This document shows, in pieces, positions 37,401-46,857 of a stretch of 64,000 nucleotides of DNA (position 1 is the stretch's first letter; the number at the start of each line of letters is the position of its first letter). Source of the stretch: Actinostola sp. cb2023. Taxonomy: Eukaryota > Cnidaria > Anthozoa > Actiniaria > Actinostolidae. The stretch lies in the NCBI GenBank assembly GCA_033675265.1, contig JAUJYZ010001085.1, positions 189,001 to 253,000 of the forward strand, in the 5' to 3' direction. The position numbers and the translations under genes were made by a program. The notes beneath the pieces were generated by a model, which did no database searches, had not been told where the DNA came from, and saw only the letters and a program-made list of their open reading frames with translations.

Positions 37401-39434
37401 CCCAGGTGGGCATGGCAACAAATAATTTTTAACCCTAAAAGGTACCAACTCTAAAGTGACAAAAGCTACAACTGTCATTCCGGCTGTCATTATCTTATCT
37501 TGGGTATCTTATTTACTGACAAACACCCTAAATGGTACCGGCTTAGTCTCTTGTGGTCCTTTTAGATTTGTGACACCCTAAGAGGTACCAAATTGCGAAT
37601 CTGGACCCCTGCAAGGTACCACAAGCATCCCCACCACATTATATATGGGAGTTCCCCCCTGGGACGTAAGTGATCAATATCTAAATTCTCATCTAGGCTT
37701 TAGGATTTGTAAAGAAGAATTTAGATTTTGATCACAAAACGTTTACCCTGCTATTGCATGTGGGGTATTGAATGGTCAAGGCAGGACTTTGTGAGACTTC
37801 GAGACAAGGCATATTCAGATACTTTTTCACCGATTTCCTTTGTTTTCAAAATTCGAGACTCTGAGACGGCTTTTTGCGAAAAAACGAGACTTCGAGACCC
37901 GTGAAATTTGACTGAAATTTTGTGTGACTGACTTTTTGTGGGGACCATTCGACACCCCTTGTGTGGACAACCTCTGTGAATGATGGTAATGATGATCAAG
38001 GAGGTAGTGATGATGATGAATATTTAACAATCATACTGTATTTTCTCAGTCCTGTTCATTCTATTTGGACATATTCGTAATGAACACTGAGCCAAAGTTG
38101 ACTGCCATTGGCGTAGACAGCCGTGAAGAAGAAATCACCAAAGCAATCGTCAGCTCTGTACACAAGAGTGGAGCTAAACAAAACATCAAAGCAATGAAAG
38201 ACCTGTTTCTTTACATATATCAAAGTCCTATAAGGTGTACCTTGGTCATTGAAAATCAGGTAGGTTTTGACCCAAGCAATGAAAGACCTCTTTCTTTACA
38301 TATATCAAAGTCCTATAAGGTGTACCTTGGTCATTGAAAATCAGGTAGGTTGACCCAGATTGTTGGGCTTCCTGTGGTGTATACCACAGGTATCCCAACA
38401 TCCAAGGAATGAAAGACCTCTTTCTTTACATACAGCTATTTCAAAAAACGTTGAATACTGAATACTGCATACTGAATAGTGTATTCCAAGACCAAAGGGC
38501 ATTGTGGGGCTCGTTATTTTGAAATAAAAAGGAAATATACAGCGATTTGCTCGCCATATGGAGCTGGTATATTGTTTCTGATGGAATACACAAAAAATAC
38601 AATAATTTATTATAATTTATATTACTTTAGACAATATTACACGAGTCCCAAAATACATTTCGGTCTTGGAATACACTATTTAGAATGCAGTATTCAGTAT
38701 CAACGTTTTTTGAAATAGCTGTATATCAAAATCCTATGGGTTGAACCATTGTTGGGCTTCCTGTGGTTTATACCACAGGTATCCCAACACCCAAGGATGA
38801 TAGTTGGAGTCATTATCATCAACATACATTGTATACATCAATGTACCATCACCATCATCACCACTATCACCAATAATCAGTATCAGTCACATTGATGTTA
38901 ACATCATCCTTGCTAATCATCATCATTCATTTTCTCTATATTATAGTCACATTACGACATCACATTGAGGGTTAATTGTAAGGACAGTAGAAACTGCATC
39001 AGTCACCGAGGTGATCTGGACTTTACACTTGAGGTTATGTCGGGAACAACCGAGGTATGTCAACTAAACAACCACACTTAATCTCAGAGAGGATTTTATT
39101 ACACTTTCTCTTTACTTTCTATCTATTTCCACTATTTGCATTCAAGTAGTACATTGTACATGTACTGTAAGTTTGCAGTAGACATCTCCAATCTGGGTTG
39201 TCATCGTGTACCAGAATCTATTGTTTGAGTGTAGAGTCATTTGTTTTGAACATTGTTCCATTGTGAACATCGTTTTTTGTTAACTGGTACACGATGGCAC
39301 TACCCCAATCTGAGGTGGATGTGTAGTAACGTACACTACATCTATGTCCTCACATACAGGTCGCACACCATATTCTACCAGAAGATGAAAGAAAGCAATG
39401 GTCTATGAAACATAATGTAACTATTGAAAAATAA
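32615..39434 (+). CDS. EFCAB7: EF-hand calcium-binding domain protein 7
   Basis: Twelve exons: 32615-32801, 33156-33221, 33889-34034, 34190-34276, 34808-35011, 35627-35762, 35905-35999, 36972-about 37110, 37155-37306, 38050-38259, 38947-39054 and 39360-39434 (TAA). Diagnostic stretches are [36 protein letters not shown]-hand loops [12 protein letters not shown] and [32 protein letters not shown], and [20 protein letters not shown] with ALEL. In vertebrates EFCAB7 with IQCE anchors EVC-EVC2 at the cilium base for Hedgehog signalling; a similar role is inferred. The exon 8 to 9 junction is anomalous: exon 8 runs into TAA at 37134, exon 9 needs phase 1, and the segment with the vertebrate third EF-hand is absent. 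Introns hold two exon-derived arrays and several MITEs. Confidence 0.93.
33381..33540 (+). repeat. C-rich (CCTG/CCCGC)n then (GAAT)n microsatellite
   Basis: Compound simple repeat in the EFCAB7 intron between exons 2 and 3. It is strongly strand-asymmetric in C over G. Confidence 0.9.
33600..33855 (+). repeat. Pair of diverged direct repeats
   Basis: GAGCGTGCAGCCCATGGGGA near 33687 and GAGAGCATGCAGCCCATGGA near 33794 head two copies that continue AAATAGTTCATAG and TAGCCAAT. The second ends close to the exon 3 acceptor of EFCAB7. Confidence 0.6.
34402..34547. mobile_element. MITE in EFCAB7 intron 4
   Basis: ACTTATTGACTGAGT at the left and ACTCAGTCAATAAG at the right are inverted, as are AATATTTGGCT and AGCCAAATATT further in. 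No coding capacity. Confidence 0.75.
34559..34730. mobile_element. MITE-like element in EFCAB7 intron 4
   Basis: The ends TATCATATGACCCA and TGGGTCATATGATA are inverted. Inside, CTTTTTCCAATGGTTTTATT and GAGTCGGGAAATA occur twice as direct repeats. Confidence 0.65.
34981..35565 (+). repeat. 44-50-bp minisatellite from EFCAB7 exon 5 end
   Basis: About twelve units contain AAAGATAGACATTGTAGAAC and CTACTAATTTATAGGTAATG. The first unit is the true exon end (AATTTAAAG then GTAATG donor at 35011/35012). The copies read TATAG instead of AAAG, which would be an in-frame stop if included in the message. Confidence 0.93.
36155..36890 (+). repeat. 18-bp minisatellite in EFCAB7 intron 7
   Basis: About 40 units of GGATGGAGAAGTAGGATT or GGATGGATAAGTAGGATT, flanked by GAAT/GATG microsatellite. 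The 355-residue minus-strand frame through it is an artefact. Confidence 0.95.
37331..37665. mobile_element. MITE in EFCAB7 intron 9
   Basis: The ends TCCCAGGGGGACTCC and GGAGTTCCCCCCTGGGA are inverted, and GTAAG occurs immediately outside both ends apart from one base. The interior repeats CCCTAAAAGGTACC. Confidence 0.75.
38189..38345 (+). repeat. Tandem duplication of EFCAB7 exon 10 end and donor
   Basis: The last 65 or so bases of exon 10 (AATGAAAGACCTGTTTCTTT to GAAAATCAG) plus the GTAGGT donor recur at about 38277-38351 with a single coding change. A third partial copy at 38408-38432 and 38722-38742 is split by a MITE. Confidence 0.9.
38363..38800. repeat. Two copies of a small hairpin motif
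   Basis: TGTTGGGCTTCCTGTGG with CCACAGGTATCCCAACA occurs at about 38363-38400 and 38752-38789. Each copy is a near-palindrome. They flank the third exon-tail copy and its MITE, so the whole spacer unit was probably duplicated with the exon end. Confidence 0.65.
38433..38721. mobile_element. TA-target MITE in EFCAB7 intron 10
   Basis: Inverted arms of about 65 bp start CAGCTATTTCAAAAAACGTT and end in the complement, flanked by TA on both sides. Removing it restores the ACATATATCAAA sequence of the duplicated exon tail. Confidence 0.88.
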
Positions 39435-39497
39435 CTAACCCTATGTACTACATGTAGACCAGCTCCATGTAGGAACTGCAGTTAAATTAACTACCAT

Positions 39498-39806
39498 GCA
39501 TATACACCTATTTCAAAAATCATTGTCACGTTCAAAGCAACAAGCGTCAAGACTGAAGTGAATGCTGGTTATGTGCTGACAATTATTTAAATTACAATAA
39601 ATTATTTAAATTATTGTTTCTATAAGGACTAATATTTATTACAAAATGTGAACATTTTCACGTGCTTGTTTGCATATCGCACTTCGTTCCATAGAAAATA
39701 GGTCAGATTTGAATAATTTGACAACACAAGACCAGTATGCACTTCAGTCTTGGCTTGACGCTTGTTGCTTTGAATGCGACAACGTTAATTGAACTAGGTT
39801 TATGCA
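39498..39806. mobile_element. MITE downstream of EFCAB7
   Basis: Long inverted arms contain TTCAAAGCAACAAGCGTCAA with AGACTGAAGTG, and the complement at 39740-39790. The CACCTATTTCAAAAA end resembles that of the MITE at 38433. Confidence 0.75.
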
Positions 39807-39841
39807 TTCTAAATAGTGTATAAATAGCCCTACAAATGCAG

Positions 39842-40036
39842 CAATTTATAATAATATACAATGTATATTTGTGGTTATAATCACAATATTATTCATTATA
39901 TATATATATAATTATTATTTAGTTGAAGCCTGTTTTATAATTTATAATAATATACAATGTATATTTGTGGTTATAATCACAATATTATTCATTATATATA
40001 TATATAATTATTATTTAGTTGAAGCCTGTTTTATAC
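39842..40036 (+). repeat. 97-bp tandem duplication
   Basis: Two essentially identical copies of an AT-rich block that starts TTTATAATAATATACAATGT and ends TTAGTTGAAGCCTGTTTTAT. Confidence 0.9.
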
Positions 40037-41568
40037 AAGTCTAGTTACATATTATTATTACTATTTAAACTAGTTGGTAATGCGCCATATTATTATTACT
40101 AAACTAGCTAGGTAATGCATCATTTTATTAATGATCATATTATTGAAAACTGAAAATATTATTGTTCATACTGACTACTGTAAGTGCCAAATTTCAGAAT
40201 CATTAAAAACTACTGCTCCCTTGAGCACAAGTATTTCATTGCGACCAGTGAGCGAGCCCCAGCGAGCGAACTGGGAGCAACACTAATCTTTGGTTGGGCT
40301 TCCTGTGTTTCAGATGCCAGCTCGATTCTCGATTTGTGTTTTTCAGTGTGGAAAGATTTTTTTCACGTGACTTTTGCCCCGACGTCATATATCGTACGTT
40401 GGGCATTTGTGACTCGTGATCTCGTGTTTAGAGTGGATTCGAAGCCTTTTTGCTCGTACTTTATATCTGATTCTTCGATGGAGTTATGTAATGATCTTCA
40501 TTTATTGTTGACGATCGCTTCAGTTAGCAACATATCGAGGGGAAGGCAATGTTATTTTATTAGTCTTTCAGCTCTGTTGTGTGCTAAGTCGCTGCACTGA
40601 TTGCCACTGTGGACAACATAAGTAGTGATCGAATCCTAGTACTGTATAAATGCTAGCTCTTGGAAACCAAGTCATCCCAGATGCAGAGACATTGTCACTG
40701 AATTATTTGCCTAACAACTCGTTCGTTTATCGTGCTGCCAACCGTACCAAACTTTTTTCTAAATTCAAGATATAGGTGTTCATAAGAGACCATTCATAAG
40801 TGTAGCAAAATGAATACTGAAAAATCGATAAAGTACGTACATTGATAAAGAAAAAAAGTGTATGTTGATTTTTATTGATTGATACTAATGTCTTTCTTCA
40901 GTGATAATAATTGCCATCGGAGCGAAGCGTAGATGGCTTATAAATTCTATGTCAATAGATTTCTAAAACTGTTCAGGTGGCTATGTACTAGTACACAGGC
41001 TTGCAATAACTAGCCTCCTATGTAACATGACAGCGGAAATCACCAATCAGAATGGACCGTTCCCACGGCTGAAATGGACAAGTCAAAACATTTTTATGTG
41101 CACGGAGGATTGTCAATTTGTCTTGGTTTTCGATTTCGGAGGTTGCAATTTTTGACCTATGGTTAGCCTAGTTCTATTATTAATCCCTTAAACTACAATA
41201 TTAGTAATCATTTGAATGCAAGAGCCGACTTTCAATATATGCTTAACTTGTTAGTTTAAGAGTGAGGCTCCAGGGAATAATGCTCACTGATTCGTGAAAA
41301 GACAAAAAAAAACTTTGTGTATGACAAGTAGAGCAAAGGTATATCGAAAGTGGGCTATTTGTTTGACGTTGTACAATGTATGAGCTCATAGCACTTTGAA
41401 AAATACATTCAAATTCATCCCAAAAATACATGATTTTCATGAACATTTTTTTAGTTTGCACTAGTGGAAATTACCCTGTACTTGTACTGCAATGCAAATC
41501 TAATTGCACTGCTCTCTTAGGCAATCAATAAGTTTTTTCATGAATAAAATAATTTTAAAGTAATCCAT
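40037..41568. other. Intergenic spacer between EFCAB7 and RCHY1 3' ends
   Basis: A 138-codon open frame at 40184-40600 has no ATG start (it opens at GTG) and no domain, so I do not call a gene. No RNA gene or strong repeat seen. Confidence 0.45.
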
Positions 41569-41569
41569 A

Positions 41570-41728
41570 CACCGATTCCTAACATGGCGACCAATTTGAA
41601 TAACCATTGTTCTTGACTGACCAGCCTCTCATACAGGTGAGAACGCTTTTGTGTTTCCACATGAACACGAGGTCAGTCAGTCAAAGAACAAGTATTATTC
41701 AAATTGGTCGCCATGTTCGGAATCGGTG
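41570..41728. mobile_element. Palindromic TA-target MITE
   Basis: CACCGATTCCTAACATGGCG at the left is inverted as CGCCATGTTCGGAATCGGTG at the right, flanked by TA dinucleotides. Arms extend about 50 bp through AATTTGAATAA and the complement. Confidence 0.82.
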
Positions 41729-41751
41729 TATGTACATGTACACCATATAAA

Positions 41752-41923
41752 GTACAGTAGAAGCCAGCTAACTCAAACTCCCAAGGGAAACAGAAAACGG
41801 TTTGAGTTAGCGGGGGTTCGAGTAACAGGGTAAATTTGACCCTGATTTGAGCCAAGGGAAACTAAAATTAGTTTGAGTTAGCGGGGAGTTACCAAGTTAA
41901 CGTTAGTGGGGTTCTACTGTAAT
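41752..41923. mobile_element. Pogo/Tigger-like MITE
   Basis: TACAGTAGAAGCC at the left and GGGGTTCTACTGTA at the right are inverted. The interior repeats GTTTGAGTTAGCGGGG. The ends resemble pogo-superfamily termini. It ends just past the RCHY1 stop codon. Confidence 0.72.
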
Positions 41924-41950
41924 CCATGTAGTACATCATGTATTGTAATT

Positions 41951-44900
41951 CTAGTCCAATGGTAGATCATCAGTATTAATTCTTGGTTCATTTTCATCTT
42001 GTTCCTCTGAATCTGCATTCTCTACTTCAACCTCTTCTTCTGTGGTCCATTCATCATCATCATCATCATTGTTATCGCCATCATTTTGATCACCTTGAAC
42101 GACCAGTTGTGGGAGGGGAGGGAGGGGTGTATCTGGTAGACCTTCCATTTTTTCCTGTGAAGTGTTGTAGGAACCACAATGTTCACACTTGTGTCCTATG
42201 ACATGAAACGTGACTTTGCTATCCTAGTGGAGTCAATAATAATAATAATAATATAATAATGATAAATAATAATGAATAATAATAATGAATACAGTACATG
42301 GTAAATGAATATGAAATACGGAGACACTGACAGAGTACACGGTTGTTACGTAATGTTACGGTATCTTTGGAAGAAGGGGGGCTTAAAAGAGGGAAGGGGC
42401 TTAATAAAAACTGTGCTTCAAAAAGGGGGACTTATTAGAGAGAGGGGGAATTGCAAGTATAAAGAATAGTAGACCCTTTCAGCTTGCATATGCAGGGTGT
42501 CGTGTTTTCCCATTCAAACCACTTGAGAATTAGATTATTTGTTTGAGTTTGAGATTCCAAAATATATTTTATTCCTTACCTTTTGACAATCTCTACATTT
42601 GATCTGAAAAGATAGAAAAAGATCACCATCAACACAGGGATTTCAATAATAACATTGCAAGTAGGTACATTTTGTAGATGGTCCTACTGAAGTAAGTGGC
42701 CTTGACCATTAAAGAGTTTCAAATACATGTACCTCAACTGTAACATTCTTGTACTCATCAGGCATTGGTGTATTAGCAATTTCCTGATCTAGATTTCTCC
42801 ACACTGGCTTCATATCGATAACTGATCTGTTGCACAGGGGGCAGGAGTAATTCCTGTGAAAAGATAACGTTATTGAAGAAGAAATTCAAAGAGTCTACTC
42901 AATGAGTGATTCTAAACTGAAAACCTGAGTAGTGAAAAGCCATTGGGAATCTAATATGTATTGTCAGTTAAAAAGATGGTTACAGCTGACTTCCTCTTTC
43001 CCCTCCTCCTTTTCTCTCTCCACCCTCTCTCCTTCATTCCCTTCTCCTAATTAACGCCTTGTTCACAGGCTAGATGGGTTGGATGTACTAAAAGGGACTG
43101 TTTATTGCAGTAGGAAGGTACTTACCCATATTTCATAAGATCTCGTAAGCAAGTTCTGAAACGGAGAGCAAAGTTTCAAGTTCAAATAAAAGAGCACAAT
43201 CTGCCAAAAAATGTTTCAATGGATCTGAAGCCTGGTTTCCATGAAATTGTAACAATGTTGGCAACAGTCTGCTCAATGGTCATGAAAGTTGCAACATACA
43301 TGTATAAAGGAAATATGGGCAACAAAATCATGCAACTTGTTGATATGTTGCTCATATTACCACTCCGTGCAACAAAAGAAGCCCTCTCTACTCTTTGCAA
43401 CAAAGAAAATGTGTGTGTATAGAATGATATACATGTATCATGATTGCTGTTAACTGTCAGGAAGGTTGTCAGTCCTGCATTCAACTTTCCCAGCTATCAC
43501 AGACCATGTTACACTGGAAAGCAGTCTATAGAAATATAGCAATGGACACTATTACTTACATGTGTAAAAAATGACCACAGGGGGCAATCTCACATGGTAT
43601 TCTTGAGGAGTGGATATCCTGACATTAATAATCAATAACGTGTATTATAATTATATAGCAGATACTACGCGCGCTCTTATTGGTCAATTAGTGGGCCGTA
43701 ACTTCCTGTACGGCCCTCTGAAAACATAAATATTCAATAATGTGTATTATTCTGTGAAGATTTTTGTTTGTTTGTATACTTCATAGTTTGCTTTTAATAT
43801 TCCCAAAACCTCTGATACTATAGCGATACTTCATGTGACGTCAGCTTTTGTCGTTCATGCGCCAACCAGAGATCGATTGGCGGTTGAAACAAAGCAACAT
43901 GTAAAAAGTGTTTGTGGAAATGGTTGGCACAGTGTTTGTGGAAATGGTTGGCCAGCACAATATTAATGTTTGTAAACATGAAGTATCGCTATTGGTAAAT
44001 TCATTCAATGATAAAACATCTTGATCTTATAAGTTATAGATAACTCTTTCTAAGCCAGACACTATTGCTGCACTGTGTTACTATATAAATCTCTATACAC
44101 CATAAGCCAGGCAGCAAATGTAGGTCCTAAGGTTGTCCAGCTTAGGCCTTGTTCAAACGTCGTGCTAATCATGAGCCGTTCTCATTTCAAACAATAGATG
44201 AGGTGGCTTCTTTTGAAATATAAAGAACGGCTCTTGGAAAGTACGGCATTTGATCTAGGCCTTGGAGGAGTTGACTGTATTCAAGTAGTGTTGGACATCA
44301 TCATAATAATTATTAATAATATTATATGAAATGATAACCTCACCTCCATACATATTGGACAATTGTTTTTGGCACCTTGTTTTATGCACTGCAATTGACA
44401 AGGCATAATAAATTTATATTATTGTATGTCATCTGGACTATATCTAACTGGAGTATCAGCCGGCAACTGCGGCAAGGATAATAATAATAATATTATTCGC
44501 TCTAATTATTATCAAACCTTATGGGAATCTTTTTGCTTGGTGCCAAGACATATTGCACATACAGGACAGTGAAAGTAGTTCTCTCTGCCTCCCACCCTGT
44601 GTACAATCAAGAATCAAAATGAATGTTTGTAATTTGGGGAGAGAAATATTGTGAGTTTTTAAACACAGGAGACTAAAGGCCCGCCGGACACACGGTGCAA
44701 CATTTCCTGCAATGTTCAACACCAATGTTACACCATGTGCCCACTCCTGCAATGTTGCGCGATCGAGTTCTACTTCTGCAACATTTTCTGCAACATTGCG
44801 CGCAACATTGCAAGGGTGGACACATGATGCAAAAGTGTTGCGCGCAATGTTGCGCACAATGTTGCAGGAAATGTTGCACTGTGTGTCCGGGCCTTAATAT

Positions 44901-46008
44901 TATAATGAATCTCACTCTAGGATTAGTACCTGCAAATACCACATTCATCACAATGAAATTGCCCTTGTTCTTTGTCATCAAAAAGTCGACATTTAAGACA
45001 AGAGTACAATCCAAAGTGGATCCCACATTTAACACAAGTACTTGACACCTGAAATATACAAAATGATTAACGATGACTATAAGAATCCTGCCCAAATACA
45101 ATGTATGAATGGAGATGATGATGATAATAATAATTTCATATGCACAAATTAACATTTGGGAGCAATTTTAGAATACATTTTGTACATCTATGTACATCCC
45201 GCCACTTTATCAAGCTCTTGTGGTGGCACTCTTTGAAAATGACAAATAATACAATATATTCTATTGTTATGCATTTTTTTTAAATTTATTTTTATTTACA
45301 AAATTTCCACCATACAAAATAACAGGAAAAAAAGGGGAAAAAAAGATAAATAAGATGTATGGTGAGGGTCACACAACAGAGCTAGGCTCTACATTAAGTG
45401 TGCCCAGGTAAAGAAATGAATAGTGTGGCAGGGTATTCTAAAGTTTAGCCAATCATTTATTGAAGGGGTTAATTTCTCATCATAACAGCTTGTGTTTCTG
45501 ATGCCAGTGATGGTTTTAAGAATTATTTTTAATATACATGCACTTTTTTCTTAGTACTATTGAATAGTACCAATCATATTCTATATTTACTGTATAATAA
45601 ACCCGGCAATAATAATAAACTTTATTAATGTGTCTTAATAAAGTACATAAGCTTACATCCTGTTCTGTTCCACACTGCAAACATTTTAGAGTTTGCACTG
45701 ATTTACGGTCGAGAATGTGATCTTGTTCTTTGTCATGACACAAGCGACAGGCATAGACTTTACCACAACAAGGGGCCTAGAATAACAACACATACCATGA
45801 AAATAACTACAAACAAATCAATGAAGAAATCATGGAACTGTATCAAATGCAATCCTATCTCATCTCATCAAATACTGAAATAGAAGGTCGACATTTCCAG
45901 GAATTTCAATTTGGAATTTATTGCTTTTCACTGTCACTGATCATGAAAATGACTCACCTTCAAGGCACAACGCCTTTTGTAATGTTCACATTCATACTTA
46001 CTAGCCAT
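41951..46008 (-). CDS. RCHY1: RING finger and CHY zinc finger E3 ubiquitin ligase (Pirh2)
   Basis: Ten exons, all phase-matched: 46008-45958, 45776-45657, 45048-44930, 44596-44518, 44388-44344, 43618-43560, 43155-43126, 42853-42733, 42603-42580 and 42223-41951. They total 306 residues. The CHY zinc finger spans about residues 6-75 (CEHYKRRC, CCGKVYACRLCHD), then the CTCHY finger (CLKCRLFDDKEQGQFHCDEC). The RING-H2 starts at C133 (CPICME, PCGHFLH, CPLCNRS). The C-terminal zinc ribbon has IKCRDCQK and HKCEHCGSYNT. In vertebrates RCHY1 ubiquitinates p53 and other substrates; ligase activity is inferred from complete zinc ligands. The vertebrate protein is about 261 residues; the extra length is a very acidic tail with a five-Asp run. 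It lies head to head with YTHDC1. Confidence 0.96.
42236..42480. repeat. AAT microsatellite and G-rich repeat in an RCHY1 intron
   Basis: 42236-42290 is an imperfect AAT array. 42365-42460 repeats GGGGGCTTAAAAGAGGGAAG-type sequence and resembles a dispersed G-rich element. No coding content. Confidence 0.6.
44144..44262. mobile_element. MITE-like palindrome in RCHY1 intron 5
   Basis: AGGCCTTGTTCAAACGTCGT and GAGCCGTTCT at the left match the complement of AGAACGGCTC, ACGGCATTTGATCTAGGCCT at the right, with some mismatches. Confidence 0.65.
44677..44894. mobile_element. MITE with TAA target duplication in RCHY1 intron 3
   Basis: The ends AGGCCCG..GGACACACGG and CCGGGCCT are inverted and flanked by TAA on both sides, which fits PIF/Harbinger preference. 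The interior is made of GCAACATTTCCTGCAATGTT-type subrepeats and GCGCGCAA palindromes. Cys-rich frames here are artefacts. Confidence 0.8.
45215..45420. repeat. Probable dispersed repeat in RCHY1 intron 2
   Basis: An A/T-rich stretch with AAATTTCCACCATACAAAAT and A-runs, then GGTCACACAACAGAGCTAGG. It looks like a short retroelement tail, but I cannot define its ends. Confidence 0.35.
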
Positions 46009-46857
46009 AGTTATCGTAAAATACCCTTATACTACACTAAAGAATAGAAAGATTATAGAACTGATCGATCTTTATTTGGTCGCCATGTTGAAAATGGATC
46101 ATCATGCATTGCGAACCTCATTTTAGTGTTGCGATTACTTTACTTCCGGTTTCCGAAATAAAATTCCGCGCTCATCAACAACTAGGTGAATTTTATATTA
46201 GACTGTGAGCGAGTCGCCCTATTTTTCTTGGTCTTTTAAATATTCGTCTTTACAATCGTAATCTGTATCATCGATCTTCTTCGGACCCTCACTTCCTGTG
46301 GTCCCCGCCCTCCCATCCTGGGGGAACTTTTGATTCAACCAGAATACAGACGGACTACGGTCTATGGATAAAGACCAAGAAAAGTAGAGGGACTCGCTCG
46401 CAGAAGAAGAAGAAGAATACTTTATTTTGCACTTTACAAGTTCATTTGTATCGATAAATAAAATTAAGGAAGAGAATAAAATGATAGTGTAAATTGTAAT
46501 TAGGTTAAATAGTAAATAAGTTTATAGAAGTGCTGGAGAGCTAGAGTAACATTCGTTTTCGAGCTAGCTCACCAAGATTTAGAATAACATTCTAAATGAT
46601 TTCCAGATGCCGAAGTTCCTTTTTCTCTCTCTATTATAATTTTCAGTTTAATTTTATTTCTTCAGATATCTATTTTGGGTTACCTGTATAATAAATGGAC
46701 GAGAGTACTGGCACTAGACGCCATAATAAATTAGCATATCTGTGGCGTGCCTTCGCTAGAACAGATAGCAGAAGAAAAAGAAAACGAACTTTTTGGCCAT
46801 TATTTTGCTTCTACACACCATAAAAACAGTAGAACGACTAGCGGGAAGGTTTAGAGA
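46009..46857. promoter_or_regulatory. Shared upstream region of RCHY1 and YTHDC1
   Basis: About 850 bp separate the two start codons on opposite strands. No TATA box is obvious. CACTTCCGGTTTCCG near 46141-46155 contains an ETS-type CCGGAAGT core on the minus strand, common in bidirectional housekeeping promoters. A MITE occupies 46203-46403. Confidence 0.5.
46203..46403. mobile_element. MITE between RCHY1 and YTHDC1
   Basis: CTGTGAGCGAGTCGCCCTA at the left and TAGAGGGACTCGCTCGCAG at the right are inverted, continuing through TTCTTGGTCT and AGACCAAGAA. No coding capacity. Confidence 0.8.

Noticed and set aside
40184..40600. 138-codon open frame between EFCAB7 and RCHY1
   Set aside because: No ATG, no domain and no splice support. 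Kept as spacer.
44519..45155. Cys/His-rich frames suggesting a zinc protein
   Set aside because: The cysteines come from GCAACATT subrepeats of a MITE in RCHY1 intron 3. Part of the minus-strand frame near 44950 overlaps RCHY1 exon 3 in the wrong frame.
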